Below, one piece after another: positions 43,559 to 53,002 of a stretch of DNA of 64,000 nt. Origin of the DNA: Bacteroidales bacterium (lineage in GTDB: Bacteria; Bacteroidota; Bacteroidia; Bacteroidales; G3-4614); the NCBI GenBank assembly GCA_017559955.1, contig JAFYPQ010000020.1, positions 35,097 through 99,096 on the forward strand, written 5' to 3'. The notes under the pieces were generated by a model. It had not been told where the DNA came from, ran no database searches, and saw nothing but the letters and a program-made list of their open reading frames with translations. Made by a program: the position numbers and the translations under genes. Position 1 is the stretch's first letter, and every line of letters starts with the position of its first letter.

Positions 43559-44776
43559 ATGGATGAGATAAAGTTGAACACCATTGAAGAGGCCCTGATT
43601 GACTTCAAAGAGGGTAAGTTTATTATCGTGGTTGACGACGAAGACCGAGAGAATGAAGGAGATTTTATTATTGCGGCAGAGAAGATTACCCCCGAAAAGG
43701 TTAACTTCATGATGAGATACGGGCGTGGAGTTCTTTGTGCTCCTATAACAGAAGAACGTTGCACAGAACTTGACCTTCCTATGCAGGTTAGTAACAATAC
43801 CTCTATTCACGAAACTCCGTTTACCGTTATGGTTGATAAGATTGGAGGTGGCTGCACTACCGGAGTATCAATGTTTGACAGAGCAGAAACGATAAAGGCT
43901 CTTGCCAACCCCGAAACAAAACCTTCGGATTTAGGTCGCCCCGGACACGTCTCTCCCCTACGAGCTCGTTCAAGAGGCGTGCTATGCAGAGCAGGACACA
44001 CAGAGGCTGCTGTTGATTTGGCTCGATTGGCAGGTTTATATCCCGCCGCAGCCCTTATTGAAATTATAAACGAAGACGGAACAATGGCGAGACTTCCTCA
44101 ATTAAAAGAGGTTGCCGACAGATGGGGTTTCAAAATCGTATCTATAAAAGATTTAATTGCATACAGATTACAAAAAGAGTCGTTGGTTGAGAGAGGCGAA
44201 GAGGTTGAAATGCCTACCAAATGGGGACATTTTAAACTTATTCCATTCCGCCAAACCTCAAACGGAGCAGAACATATTGCTCTTATTAAAGGAGAATGGA
44301 GCGACGACGAGCCTATATTAACCAGAGTCCACTCTTCTTGTATGACGGGCGATATCTTTGGCTCGATGCGATGCGAGTGCGGAGAACAGCTTCACCGTGC
44401 AATGGAGCAGATAGAGAGAGAAGGCAAAGGTGTTATCGTATATATGAGTCAGGAGGGGCGAGGTATAGGCTTAATGAACAAAATCAAAGCTTACAAACTT
44501 CAAGAGAATGGATTAGATACTGTTGATGCCAACCTACATCTCGGTTTTAAAGCCGACGAGCGTGATTATGGCGTTGGTGCAAATATTTTAAGAGCATTAG
44601 GTCTGAAAAAACTTAGATTAATGACCAACAACCCCGTAAAACGCATAGGATTGGAGGGGTACGGAATCGAGATAACCGAAATAGTACCCATTGAGGTTGA
44701 GACAAATCCCTACAACGAGTTTTATATGAAAACAAAAAAAGAGCGTATGGGACACACTCTTAACAGCATCGACTAA
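43559..44776 (+). CDS. ribBA: Bifunctional 3,4-dihydroxy-2-butanone-4-phosphate synthase / GTP cyclohydrolase II
   Basis: RibBA provides both precursors of riboflavin: the N-terminal half makes DHBP from ribulose 5-phosphate, and the C-terminal half opens GTP. The 405 residues show [10 protein letters not shown] at about 26-35 and [13 protein letters not shown] in the RibB domain. In the RibA domain the zinc motif [18 protein letters not shown] has the three cysteines, followed by [10 protein letters not shown] with the catalytic residues. Both active sites appear intact. It lies in a probable operon with the LPS permease upstream and the tsaC-type gene downstream. No FMN riboswitch is recognisable upstream. 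Confidence 0.97.
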   Translation: MDEIKLNTIEEALIDFKEGKFIIVVDDEDRENEGDFIIAAEKITPEKVNFMMRYGRGVLCAPITEERCTELDLPMQVSNNTSIHETPFTVMVDKIGGGCTTGVSMFDRAETIKALANPETKPSDLGRPGHVSPLRARSRGVLCRAGHTEAAVDLARLAGLYPAAALIEIINEDGTMARLPQLKEVADRWGFKIVSIKDLIAYRLQKESLVERGEEVEMPTKWGHFKLIPFRQTSNGAEHIALIKGEWSDDEPILTRVHSSCMTGDIFGSMRCECGEQLHRAMEQIEREGKGVIVYMSQEGRGIGLMNKIKAYKLQENGLDTVDANLHLGFKADERDYGVGANILRALGLKKLRLMTNNPVKRIGLEGYGIEITEIVPIEVETNPYNEFYMKTKKERMGHTLNSID

Positions 44777-44805
44777 CTTTTATAAAATTAACAGCTATAA
44801 CCATA

Positions 44806-45417
44806 ATGAGGATTATCCGCCTATATGAGAAAAATACCGACGAAAAGATGTTGGAATATATTGTAAATGCACTGAAAGATGGTGCCGTTATAATATATCC
44901 AACCGATTCGGTATATGCTATGGGGTGCGATGCATTAAATGTCAGAGCTGTCGAAAAGATTTGCAATTTAAAAGGCGTTAATCCCAACAAATCCAATCTA
45001 TCTATTATAGGTGCTGATTTAAGCTCATTAAGCAAGTATGTAAAAATAAACGATACTCATTACAAAATACTTCGCAAAAATCTTCCGGGTCCATTCACAT
45101 TTATTCTTCCTACTGCAAACAGTTTGCCAAAACTATACAAAAACCGAAAATGTGTAGGCATCAGAATCCCAAATAACACCATACCCGTAAAGATTGCCGA
45201 AATACTGGGCAATCCATTACTGACAACATCATTAAAATGCGACATTAATGAAGAGGAGTATTACACAAATCCCGAACTTATTGCCGAAGCCTACGACGGC
45301 ATTGTTGATATTGTTATAGACGGAGGTATTGGAGAGAGTAATGTGTCGGCAGTTATAGATTGCACATCAGATGTTCCGGAAATAATAAGAGAAGGGATTA
45401 TAGAACCTATTCTATAG
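44806..45417 (+). CDS. L-threonylcarbamoyladenylate synthase (TsaC/YrdC family)
   Basis: The enzyme makes threonylcarbamoyl-AMP for the t6A modification of ANN-decoding tRNAs. The 203-residue YrdC domain shows IIYPTDSVYAMGCDA, the basic KSNLSII segment, LPGPFTFILP and VGIRIPNN, all conserved. It lacks the Sua5 C-terminal domain. It follows ribBA by 29 bases and ends before a strong bidirectional terminator. Confidence 0.93.
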   Translation: MRIIRLYEKNTDEKMLEYIVNALKDGAVIIYPTDSVYAMGCDALNVRAVEKICNLKGVNPNKSNLSIIGADLSSLSKYVKINDTHYKILRKNLPGPFTFILPTANSLPKLYKNRKCVGIRIPNNTIPVKIAEILGNPLLTTSLKCDINEEEYYTNPELIAEAYDGIVDIVIDGGIGESNVSAVIDCTSDVPEIIREGIIEPIL

Positions 45418-45459
45418 TCCATACCTAAAAAGCAATTTTGAAATAGCCATACAAATAAC

Positions 45460-45484
45460 AAAGGAGGTGAAATTCACCTCCTTT
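45460..45484. terminator. Bidirectional terminator between tsaC-type and acyltransferase genes
   Basis: AAAGGAGGTGAA and TTCACCTCCTTT form a 12-bp stem with almost no loop, folding in practice as about 10 bp. It lies between convergent genes. Confidence 0.85.
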
Positions 45485-45495
45485 ATCGTTTATCT

Positions 45496-46632
45496 CTAAT
45501 CGAGTTTCAATTTATTCTTTAACGGATTTGAATACATCTCCAATATTTTTTCACGCAAGAAAGGTTTATCGGGAAATGGCAAATCTGTAATTTTTGCCAC
45601 TTGAGAATCGACATAGTCTGAGAATCGTTGTTTCTCCTCAGGTGTGTAATTTTCAGTAAACTGCTCTACTCCCTTCAACAAATCGTATGCAGCATAGTTT
45701 ATCGGATATAACACATATCCGCCATGTATTGCCTCATCTATTATATTTGCTACTGCTGTATAGAACTCTGCCTTATTTAAATTTTCAGGTAATGCTTCTA
45801 CTTTAGCATTTATCGGCTCTGATATTACAAAATTTATCTTTCCTTTTCGAGACATCAACCCGACAGACATACTATTTAAATCATCTTTCGGAGATTTCTT
45901 AAATTCGCTATCGTCTCGTTTTATCTGAAACTCTCTTGCTTTTAAATAGTCGCAAGCATCATATTCGTACGAAATTGAAACAGGAGCTATATTTAATGAT
46001 AATATATTACTTCTCATTTCGCCACCTCCTTCAAACGACAACATTTTCAAGACACTCTCTTGAGTCCTGTCGTCAGAATCCTTGGTGCGTCCTTCACGTT
46101 GGGCTATCCACACCGAATTATTATTGTCTCGAATTGTATGATTTATATATCCTGACAATCTGCGTGCCTCCTCCAATGTTCGCATCATTGGCAAATTTCT
46201 ATACACAATTATTCCTTTACACAAACGTACTAATGTTCGCATCCACGGATATACCAAAAGATTATCTCCCAATGCCATTTCTGGCGATTTTATCCCTTTT
46301 GTTGTTAACAAATATGCCAAAAACAATGCATCGGTTAATATATCTCTGTGGTTTGATATATATGTATATCCTTTTTTTGTATCAATATTTGAAAAGCCTG
46401 CTCCATCAAAACTTTCAGAGACAATCCCAATAAGCCACTTTATTACCGGAAATAATACCTCTTTTTGATACTCATCGGTATTCTTTATAGCAGGAAATCG
46501 TTGCAAGAAAGATTCAACATCCGGAACTATATACGACAATGCCTTCTTAAAATATTCATCCCCCATCAACTCTTCAATGGCAGATGGTATCTCTTCCGGA
46601 GCATACGGTCTTATATCATCGAAATTACCCAT
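45496..46632 (-). CDS. PlsC-like 1-acyl-glycerol-3-phosphate acyltransferase family protein
   Basis: The 378-residue protein is a PlsC-type acyltransferase, probably acting on phospholipid or another lipid acceptor at the inner membrane. The first catalytic motif is seen as SNHRDILTD, with His95 and Asp101. This is HX5D, not the standard HX4D; the same spacing is found in a Bacteroidota subgroup. A second motif block is WIAQREGRTKDSDDRTQ. It is longer than PlsC (about 250), with an N-terminal helical region and a C-terminal extension. The gene follows ddl by 9 bases at the end of the PASTA-RluD-Ddl unit. Confidence 0.82.
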   Translation of the reverse strand: MGNFDDIRPYAPEEIPSAIEELMGDEYFKKALSYIVPDVESFLQRFPAIKNTDEYQKEVLFPVIKWLIGIVSESFDGAGFSNIDTKKGYTYISNHRDILTDALFLAYLLTTKGIKSPEMALGDNLLVYPWMRTLVRLCKGIIVYRNLPMMRTLEEARRLSGYINHTIRDNNNSVWIAQREGRTKDSDDRTQESVLKMLSFEGGGEMRSNILSLNIAPVSISYEYDACDYLKAREFQIKRDDSEFKKSPKDDLNSMSVGLMSRKGKINFVISEPINAKVEALPENLNKAEFYTAVANIIDEAIHGGYVLYPINYAAYDLLKGVEQFTENYTPEEKQRFSDYVDSQVAKITDLPFPDKPFLREKILEMYSNPLKNKLKLD

Positions 46633-46641
46633 AACGAATAA

Positions 46642-47628
46642 CTATTTTGTTTGCATTATATCTTCAATTATCTCACTTAGCACTTTCCCAGGTTCTAATT
46701 TTGAGGCTCTGATTTGTTGAGGGATAAATGATGTTACTGTCATTCCGGGCGTTGTATTTACCTCCAACAAATATGGGACTCCTTGAACTATTATATAATC
46801 GATCCTGATTATTCCTTTTGCACCAATTATATCATATATCATTGATGTTGTCGCAGAAATCTCCTCTGCAATATCGTCCGATATTCTTGCAGGAGTTATC
46901 TCTTCAACCTTTGATGCTGTATATTTTGCTTCATAATCGAAGAATTCATTTTTGCTGACAACCTCTGTTATAGGGAAGACCACCGATTTCTCATCTGTCT
47001 TATAACATCCGCAAGTTACCTCTGTCCCGTGCATAAATCTTTCAACTATCACATTTCCTCCCTCACCGAAAGCATCTTCAATTGCTTTTGCAAGTTCTGA
47101 AACCTCTTTTACTTTTGTTGTCGCAAAGCTCGAACCTCCTTCATTAGGTTTTACAAAACAGGGAAGTGTTACCTGTTTTACTATATCTGATACGGAATAA
47201 TTATCTCCCGGGCGAATAATAACCGCAGGGGATATCTTTACTCCGAAATTTGACAAGTACTGATTACAAGAGTATTTATTTGCAGTTAATGCAGCGGCAA
47301 AGACTCCACAACAAGAATACGGAAGGCCTATCATATCGAAATATCCTTGCAATGCTCCATTCTCTCCCGGCACGCCATGAATTGTTATATAGGCAAAATC
47401 GAATTGTTTTATTTTAGAGCCTTCAACAAAACTAAAATCGTTTTTATCAATTTCCGATGTTGTACCATCCGGCAAGATAACTTCCCACAAATCTCGGGTT
47501 ATTTTGACAATATATGTATCATAGGGAGTATCCTCCAAAAAGGTTTTTATCCCTTCTGCACTCTTCATCGATACAGGGAACTCTGACGAAAACCCTCCTG
47601 CCACTATTGCAATACGTCTTGTTGCCAT
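46642..47628 (-). CDS. ddl: D-alanine--D-alanine ligase
   Basis: Ddl joins two D-alanines with ATP to supply the peptidoglycan stem peptide. The 328 residues form an ATP-grasp enzyme. Visible parts include IAIVAGGFSSEFPVSMKSA at the start, the HGVPGENGALQGYFDMIGLPYS block, PCFVKPNEGGSSFATTKV for ATP binding, VERFMHGTEVT, and the final YLLEVNTTPGMT with metal-binding Glu and Asn. It lies in a unit with RluD and PASTA genes upstream and an acyltransferase downstream. Confidence 0.96.
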   Translation of the reverse strand: MATRRIAIVAGGFSSEFPVSMKSAEGIKTFLEDTPYDTYIVKITRDLWEVILPDGTTSEIDKNDFSFVEGSKIKQFDFAYITIHGVPGENGALQGYFDMIGLPYSCCGVFAAALTANKYSCNQYLSNFGVKISPAVIIRPGDNYSVSDIVKQVTLPCFVKPNEGGSSFATTKVKEVSELAKAIEDAFGEGGNVIVERFMHGTEVTCGCYKTDEKSVVFPITEVVSKNEFFDYEAKYTASKVEEITPARISDDIAEEISATTSMIYDIIGAKGIIRIDYIIVQGVPYLLEVNTTPGMTVTSFIPQQIRASKLEPGKVLSEIIEDIMQTK

Positions 47629-47756
47629 TCTTTATCTTTATTAATTGCAATTAATATTCAAATAGTAAACCTTGCTTAAATTTACAGCGAATATACGAAT
47701 TAATTATATAAAACAGAATCTTATCTGCTACAAATTTAATTATTTATATTGTAATT

Positions 47757-48806
47757 CTAAAATTTGTCTTTATCTGTTGCATATACTCTCCATCTCTCAA
47801 TAAGCCTTTGCATATCCTCCGGCAGCTCGGAATTAAAGTGTAACTCCTCTCCTGTTGTAGGATGTTTAAAACCTAATGTCTTGGCATGCAATGCTTGACG
47901 AGGGCATACATCAAAACAGTTTTGAACAAATTGGCGATACTTCGCCGTTGAGACCCCTTTTAAGATTTGTGTTCCGCCATAACGCTCATCATTAAAAAGA
48001 ATATGTCCTATATGTTTCATATGAACTCTGATTTGGTGTGTACGACCGGTCTCTAATCGGCACTCCACAAGAGTTACATATCCAAACCTTTCCAAAACTT
48101 TATAATGGGTTACAGCGTGTTTGCCATAATCTCCATTTGGGAATACTGCCATCTGCAAGCGATCTCTCAAATCACGACCAATATTACCCTCTATTCTTCC
48201 CTCATCCTCTTCTATCTTTCCCCACACAAGAGCGTTATATCTTCGATAAGTTGTTTTGTCGTGGAACTGTCGTCCCAATGAAGTTTTCGCATTTGGCGTT
48301 TTTGCCACCACCAACAAACCCGAGGTATCTTTATCGATGCGATGCACAAGCCCCAAACGAGGGTCGCTTACATCAAAATCGGGATTGTTTCTGAAATAGT
48401 ATGCCAAAGCATTCACCAATGTTCCATCTTTATTACCATGCCCAGGATGCACCACAAATCCGGGAGGCTTATTTATAACCAACACATCGGCATCTTCATA
48501 AACCACGTTTAAAGGTATATCCTGCGGAATTATCTCGTTTTCATAACGAGGGCGATCCATTACAATTGTTACGACATCGTCGGGTTTTACTCTGTAATTT
48601 GACTTTACAGCCTTTCCGTTAACCAATATACATCCCGCCTCTGCCGATTGTTGAACTCTGTTTCGTGATGTTCCCTCCATTCGGGCAACCAAGAATTTAT
48701 CGACTCTTAATAGTCCCTGACCTTTATCTGCGACAAAACGAAAATGCTCATACATTCCGTTTTCATCAGCACATTGTTCTTCTAAGAGAGAGTCATCGGT
48801 TAACAT
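47757..48806 (-). CDS. rluD: RluD-type pseudouridine synthase
   Basis: The 349-residue protein is an RluA-family synthase with an N-terminal S4 RNA-binding domain (about 31-85, VDKFLVARMEGTSRNRVQQS) and the catalytic motif HRIDKDTSG with Asp158. The RLETGRTHQIRVHMK segment follows. By homology it modifies uridines of 23S rRNA helix 69. It is one of two RluA-family genes in the window. It lies 67 bases after the PASTA gene and 128 bases before ddl. Confidence 0.93.
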   Translation of the reverse strand: MLTDDSLLEEQCADENGMYEHFRFVADKGQGLLRVDKFLVARMEGTSRNRVQQSAEAGCILVNGKAVKSNYRVKPDDVVTIVMDRPRYENEIIPQDIPLNVVYEDADVLVINKPPGFVVHPGHGNKDGTLVNALAYYFRNNPDFDVSDPRLGLVHRIDKDTSGLLVVAKTPNAKTSLGRQFHDKTTYRRYNALVWGKIEEDEGRIEGNIGRDLRDRLQMAVFPNGDYGKHAVTHYKVLERFGYVTLVECRLETGRTHQIRVHMKHIGHILFNDERYGGTQILKGVSTAKYRQFVQNCFDVCPRQALHAKTLGFKHPTTGEELHFNSELPEDMQRLIERWRVYATDKDKF

Positions 48807-48873
48807 ATTTGTAATTTTAGAAGCTGTTTAAAAATTAATTTAAATATTCTGCTCAAAACTTCGTTCGTGCTTC

Positions 48874-49470
48874 TTAATAAATTATATCAAGAGTATCCTC
48901 CTCCATTGCATCTATTGCATCCATTCCCTGCCCTACCACTATTGTAAATTTAGTAGTCAACGGGTATTTGTCTCCTGCATCTACCTGTTTGTTCCCAAGT
49001 TTTACAGATATTACAAGGTCTTTATATTGCGAAACCTCATACTCTATATCCGGTTTCGGGAAGCCCAACCCCTCTATCATAGAAGATGCTTGGCGATATG
49101 AGATATCTCTCACTTCGGGGAAGGGCACTTGACGAGGCATTATTGTATTAATTATCACGTATATATCTTTATCCCTTTTTATAGCACTGCCCTCTCGAGG
49201 TATTTGTTCGAGAATTACTCCGGGACGCATATTTTTATTATAAATCGAATCAATTATCTGACAAGACAAATCTTGACGTTCCAATATAGGCATAGCCTCC
49301 TCTACTGTCAATTTTTTTATCTCGGGAACTACAACCTCAACACCATGGCGAGTATATACATCCATGAATTTTATTGCGAAGTATAACAATATAAATACCA
49401 CCACAACCATTAAAATCAGGTGGGTTAAAATTCTATGATTTTTAAAAAACGACAACACTCCTTTTTGCAT
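48874..49470 (-). CDS. PASTA-domain membrane protein
   Basis: The 198-residue protein has one membrane helix (about 15-37) and a periplasmic part with two PASTA domains (about 41-110 and 112-185), recognisable as VVVPEIKKLTVEEAMPILE and VPFPEVRDISYRQASSMIE. PASTA domains bind muropeptides or mediate protein contacts in cell-wall proteins. Unlike PknB-type proteins there is no kinase domain, nor a transpeptidase. It heads the unit with rluD, ddl and the acyltransferase, which suggests a role in wall synthesis; mechanism unknown. Confidence 0.9.
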   Translation of the reverse strand: MQKGVLSFFKNHRILTHLILMVVVVFILLYFAIKFMDVYTRHGVEVVVPEIKKLTVEEAMPILERQDLSCQIIDSIYNKNMRPGVILEQIPREGSAIKRDKDIYVIINTIMPRQVPFPEVRDISYRQASSMIEGLGFPKPDIEYEVSQYKDLVISVKLGNKQVDAGDKYPLTTKFTIVVGQGMDAIDAMEEDTLDIIY

Positions 49471-49491
49471 AATATTTTAGCTTTTATTTTG

Positions 49492-49522
49492 CGAAGTTAA
49501 CCATTTTGTTTGGTTTTACAAA
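49492..49522 (-). promoter_or_regulatory. Promoter of the PASTA-rluD-ddl-acyltransferase unit
   Basis: On the minus strand TTTG (49519-49522), 19 bases, TAACTTCG (49492-49499), 21 bases before the PASTA gene ATG. Confidence 0.7.
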
Positions 49523-49649
49523 AGAATGAAGATAACAATGTTATTATAGGGAAAACAAATAGATTTATCATTTCTCCTCATAAATTGATTTACTTCGCTT
49601 TATAAGATATTTCTTAATATATTTTAGGCAGATTTTACAGATATTTACC

Positions 49650-49680
49650 TTGCTGATAATAGTTTTTTTAGTTAACTTTG
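49650..49680 (+). promoter_or_regulatory. Promoter of the coiled-coil membrane protein gene
   Basis: TTG (49650-49652), 20 bases, TAACTTTG (49673-49680). It rules out the upstream ATG at 49678, which overlaps the -7 box, and supports the start at 49720. Confidence 0.7.
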
Positions 49681-49719
49681 CATATAATTTATTTAAAGCA
49701 TAATATACTTAATAAATAT

Positions 49720-50634
49720 ATGAAAAACAAGTTAGCAAACATAAAAGAGAAATATGGTGTTTGGATCTTCGTCAGCACCGGATTATTGATAATTCTCGGA
49801 ATTGCACTATACTTCATTATTTCTCAACGAAACGAAATGAATGAGTTTAAAGAACAAGTTGCAATTGAAGAAGAGAGAAGAGCTCTTGAAGCGGAATATG
49901 CAAATCTTGCTTTTGAATATGACCAATTTGAAGGAAGCAAGATGTACATAAATAACGACACTCTGATTAAACAACTTGAAAATGAAAAGCTTAAAGTTCA
50001 AAGATTATTAGAAGAACTTCGCACAACAAAAGCATCTAATGCTCAACGTATCGAAGAGTTAAAGAAAGAACTAAGCACTCTAAGAAGCGTCATGAAGGGC
50101 TATCTTATTCAGATAGATTCTCTTAATAGTTTAAATCAGAGACTTGAAAAAGAGAACAAAATAGTAACAAGTAAATACCAGGAGGCAACAAAGACGGCAA
50201 CTATGCTACAAAAAGACAAAGAAGAACTTACTCATCAGGTTACCCTTGCTTCAAAACTCGATGCCGTTGCCATTAGTGTTAAAACTCTTAATCGCCGAGA
50301 GAAAGAGACATCTAAAATTGGAAAGATTGAACATATAAAAATAAATTTCTCGATTGCTAAAAATATTACAGCAAAACCAGGAGAGCGTTTTGTATATGCA
50401 AGAATTGTAAAACCCGACAATGATGTTTTAATAAAGAACAGAGCCGACGTTTTCTCATACGAAGACAGTGAAATAAACTACTCTATAAAGAAGTTGATTG
50501 CATACGACAGCGAAGAGACTCCCGTCGATATGTATTGGAAGGTTGAAGAGTTCCTTGATGCAGGAACATATAGGGTCGAGATTTTCGCAGATGGGGATAT
50601 GATTGGTAAAAAATCATTTACTCTTGAAAAGTAA
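49720..50634 (+). CDS. Unknown membrane protein with coiled coil and C-terminal beta domain
   Basis: I do not recognise the function. The 304 residues comprise a membrane helix (about 13-34, WIFVSTGLLIILGIALYFII), a coiled coil (about 40-180, rich in E, K, L and Q heptads such as KLKVQRLLEELRT), and a C-terminal globular domain (about 190-304) beginning EHIKINFSIAKNI. That last domain is beta-rich and ends KKSFTLEK. The topology is probably periplasmic. It is followed by the antiporter gene after 73 bases. Similar proteins occur in other Bacteroidota, but no role is known to me. Confidence 0.7.
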   Translation: MKNKLANIKEKYGVWIFVSTGLLIILGIALYFIISQRNEMNEFKEQVAIEEERRALEAEYANLAFEYDQFEGSKMYINNDTLIKQLENEKLKVQRLLEELRTTKASNAQRIEELKKELSTLRSVMKGYLIQIDSLNSLNQRLEKENKIVTSKYQEATKTATMLQKDKEELTHQVTLASKLDAVAISVKTLNRREKETSKIGKIEHIKINFSIAKNITAKPGERFVYARIVKPDNDVLIKNRADVFSYEDSEINYSIKKLIAYDSEETPVDMYWKVEEFLDAGTYRVEIFADGDMIGKKSFTLEK

Positions 50635-50707
50635 CTAAAAATCGAGACAATCCATACATTCTTTACATATATTTACTTCGCAACACATTTATATTTTTTA
50701 AAGAAGA

Positions 50708-52222
50708 ATGATTTTAGACACTGAAAATATAGTCCTTATAGGGTCTGTTCTTTTATTTGCAAGTATTGTTGCAAGTAAATTCAGTTCGAGATTAGGAACC
50801 CCCACTTTGCTTTTATTCTTGTTAGTGGGAATGGCTTTTGGCGTTGATGGGGTTGGTATCCAATACGACTCTCCCACCATCACACAATTTATAGGTATGC
50901 TTGCTTTAAGCATTATTCTATTCTCGGGAGGTATGGATACTAAAACCGCAGATATAAAACCTGTTGCAGCAGAAGGTATTACTCTTGCTACCTTAGGAGT
51001 ATTTTTAACAGCAGGCGTTACCGGTGGATTGATATATTTTATAGCCCCTTATCTTGGCATCAACCTTACCCTTATTGAGTCGTTCTTACTTGCATCCATC
51101 ATGTCTTCAACCGACTCTGCCTCTGTATTTTCCATATTCAGTACAAAAAAGCAAGGGTTAAAAGAGAACTTACGTCCTCTGTTGGAGTTGGAAAGTGGTA
51201 GTAACGACCCAATGGCATACATTCTTACAATTGTATTGATTGGCATTATTCAATCGGGAGATATGAATCTCGCAGAAGCAATCACCAAGTTCCTTTCTCA
51301 AATGATTCTTGGTGCATTATCGGGATATCTCATAGGCAAATTAACCGTTATTTCAATAAACAGAATAAACCTTAAAAACAAATCGCTATACTCTATCTTA
51401 CTTCTTGCTTTAGCATTCTTCTCTTTTGCTTTTACAGATATGATTGGCGGTAATGGCTACTTGGCTGTTTATCTTGCCGGTTTGGTTGTAGGAAACAACA
51501 AAATATATAACAAACGTACTCTAACAGCTTTTTTTGACGGTATATCATGGCTATTCCAAATAATAATGTTCTTAACCCTCGGATTATTGGTTACTCCTCA
51601 CGAGCTATGGGATGTTCTTATTTTTGGCTCTGTTATTGCTATTATCATGATATTTATTTCAAGACCGATTGCTGTATTTCTAAGTCTTGCTCCGTTTAAA
51701 AAATTATCTATGAAAGCCCGCACGTATGTATCGTGGGTAGGTCTTAGAGGTGCTGTCCCTATTATATTTGCCACCTACCCTATGGTTGAGGGCTTAGAGC
51801 ATGACGATATTATATTTAACACAGTATTCCTTATTACAATAATATCTCTTATTATTCAAGGAACAACCGTTACAGGAATGGCAAATATTCTCGGGCTATC
51901 AACCAAAGCAACTGAAAAAGGTTTTGATATTGCTCTTCCCGATGAAGTTAAAGCCAAACTTACAGAACTTAAAGTTACAGAAGATTTCTTAACCAATGGC
52001 AATACTCTACGAGACATCAATCTTCCAAAAGACATATTGGTCATGATGATTCGCAGAGGCGATAACTACATTGTTCCGAGAGGAGATACTCCAATATTAT
52101 TAAATGATATTCTACTTTTTATAAAAGAAGAAATTCGCAATGAAGATGAATATCAAAAGAGCCTTAAATTAAGAGAATTATTTAAGGAAATCAAAGGCGA
52201 AAAAAACAAAACAGAGCAATAA
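50708..52222 (+). CDS. K+/H+ antiporter, CPA1/NhaP2-type, with TrkA-C domain
   Basis: The 504-residue protein exchanges cations for protons across the inner membrane. Residues 1-390 form about 12-13 membrane helices with the Na+/H+-exchanger signature; SIMSSTDSASVFSIF and ELESGSNDPMAYIL have the conserved acidic residues, including the ND pair of the ion site. A C-terminal TrkA-C (RCK_C) domain (about 410-490) suggests regulation by nucleotides. By homology K+ is the likely substrate, but Na+ is possible. A terminator follows. Confidence 0.92.
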   Translation: MILDTENIVLIGSVLLFASIVASKFSSRLGTPTLLLFLLVGMAFGVDGVGIQYDSPTITQFIGMLALSIILFSGGMDTKTADIKPVAAEGITLATLGVFLTAGVTGGLIYFIAPYLGINLTLIESFLLASIMSSTDSASVFSIFSTKKQGLKENLRPLLELESGSNDPMAYILTIVLIGIIQSGDMNLAEAITKFLSQMILGALSGYLIGKLTVISINRINLKNKSLYSILLLALAFFSFAFTDMIGGNGYLAVYLAGLVVGNNKIYNKRTLTAFFDGISWLFQIIMFLTLGLLVTPHELWDVLIFGSVIAIIMIFISRPIAVFLSLAPFKKLSMKARTYVSWVGLRGAVPIIFATYPMVEGLEHDDIIFNTVFLITIISLIIQGTTVTGMANILGLSTKATEKGFDIALPDEVKAKLTELKVTEDFLTNGNTLRDINLPKDILVMMIRRGDNYIVPRGDTPILLNDILLFIKEEIRNEDEYQKSLKLRELFKEIKGEKNKTEQ

Positions 52223-52223
52223 T

Positions 52224-52263
52224 AAAAACGCCCTCTAAGCGATACAACTTAGAGGGTGTTTTT
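52224..52263. terminator. Bidirectional terminator between antiporter and pflA
   Basis: AAAAACGCCCTCTAAG and CTTAGAGGGTGTTTTT form a 16-bp stem with one G-T pair, flanked by A and T tracts, between convergent genes. Confidence 0.9.
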
Positions 52264-52281
52264 ATTATATACCTATTTTTA

Positions 52282-52995
52282 TTACTCCATAAACAATTTT
52301 ATCTCCTCAATACGTGATTTCTTTACAGCCTCCACGCCTTCTAATCTATAAGGGATACCCAGCTCTTTATACTTAAATACTCCTAATGTATGATATGGCA
52401 ACCACTCTATTTTTTCAACCACACTATATGATTTTAAATACTCTATCAATGACTTAATGGAGTTATCATCATCGGTAAGAGTTGGAACAACCACATGACG
52501 TATCCAGGTACGAATATTTCGTTTCTGCAATTCATTCAAGAAACGTAACGTGGTACGTCCATCATTACCACACACCTTCTTGCTTAAATCGGCATCAAGA
52601 GCCTTTATATCGAGCATCACAAGGTCGGTATATTCCAACACCGACAAAGCTTCCTCTGACACAATAGAACCCGCAGTGTCAATAGTTGTATGAATTCCTG
52701 CTTGCTGACACAATCTAAAATACTCTCTCGCAAACTCAGGTTGCATAAGAGGCTCTCCTCCAGTAAGAGTTACTCCTCCGCTTTTGATAAAGTTCTTATA
52801 TTTTATTGCTTCATCAAAGAGTTGTTGTGGTGTATATTCGTATTTAGTTTTAGTTGTTATATCCCACGTATCAGGATTATGGCAATAGGCACAACGCAAA
52901 GGACACCCTTGAAGGAAGGCTACAAAACGAATTCCGGGACCATCTACGGTCCCGAAACTCTCTATTGAATGTATTTTTCCAACTATCTCTTTCAT
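52282..52995 (-). CDS. pflA: Pyruvate formate-lyase-activating enzyme
   Basis: PflA is a radical SAM enzyme that abstracts a hydrogen from a glycine of PflB. The 237 residues show the radical SAM cluster motif CPLRCAYC with C31, C35 and C38 in the standard CX3CX2C spacing, followed by HNPDTW, typical of PFL-AE. The GGVTLTGGEPLMQ segment and WIRHVVVPTLTDD complete the SAM-binding features. It follows pflB by 7 bases, so they are co-transcribed. Confidence 0.96.
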   Translation of the reverse strand: MKEIVGKIHSIESFGTVDGPGIRFVAFLQGCPLRCAYCHNPDTWDITTKTKYEYTPQQLFDEAIKYKNFIKSGGVTLTGGEPLMQPEFAREYFRLCQQAGIHTTIDTAGSIVSEEALSVLEYTDLVMLDIKALDADLSKKVCGNDGRTTLRFLNELQKRNIRTWIRHVVVPTLTDDDNSIKSLIEYLKSYSVVEKIEWLPYHTLGVFKYKELGIPYRLEGVEAVKKSRIEEIKLFME

Positions 52996-53002
52996 CTATC
53001 TA

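Noticed and set aside
43340..43810. 156-residue minus-strand frame over the lptF/G-ribBA junction
   Set aside because: It overlaps the ends of two conserved genes and has no supporting feature.
45936..46433. 165-residue frame opposite the acyltransferase
   Set aside because: It is antisense to a conserved gene and rich in unusual residue runs; no start signal is seen.
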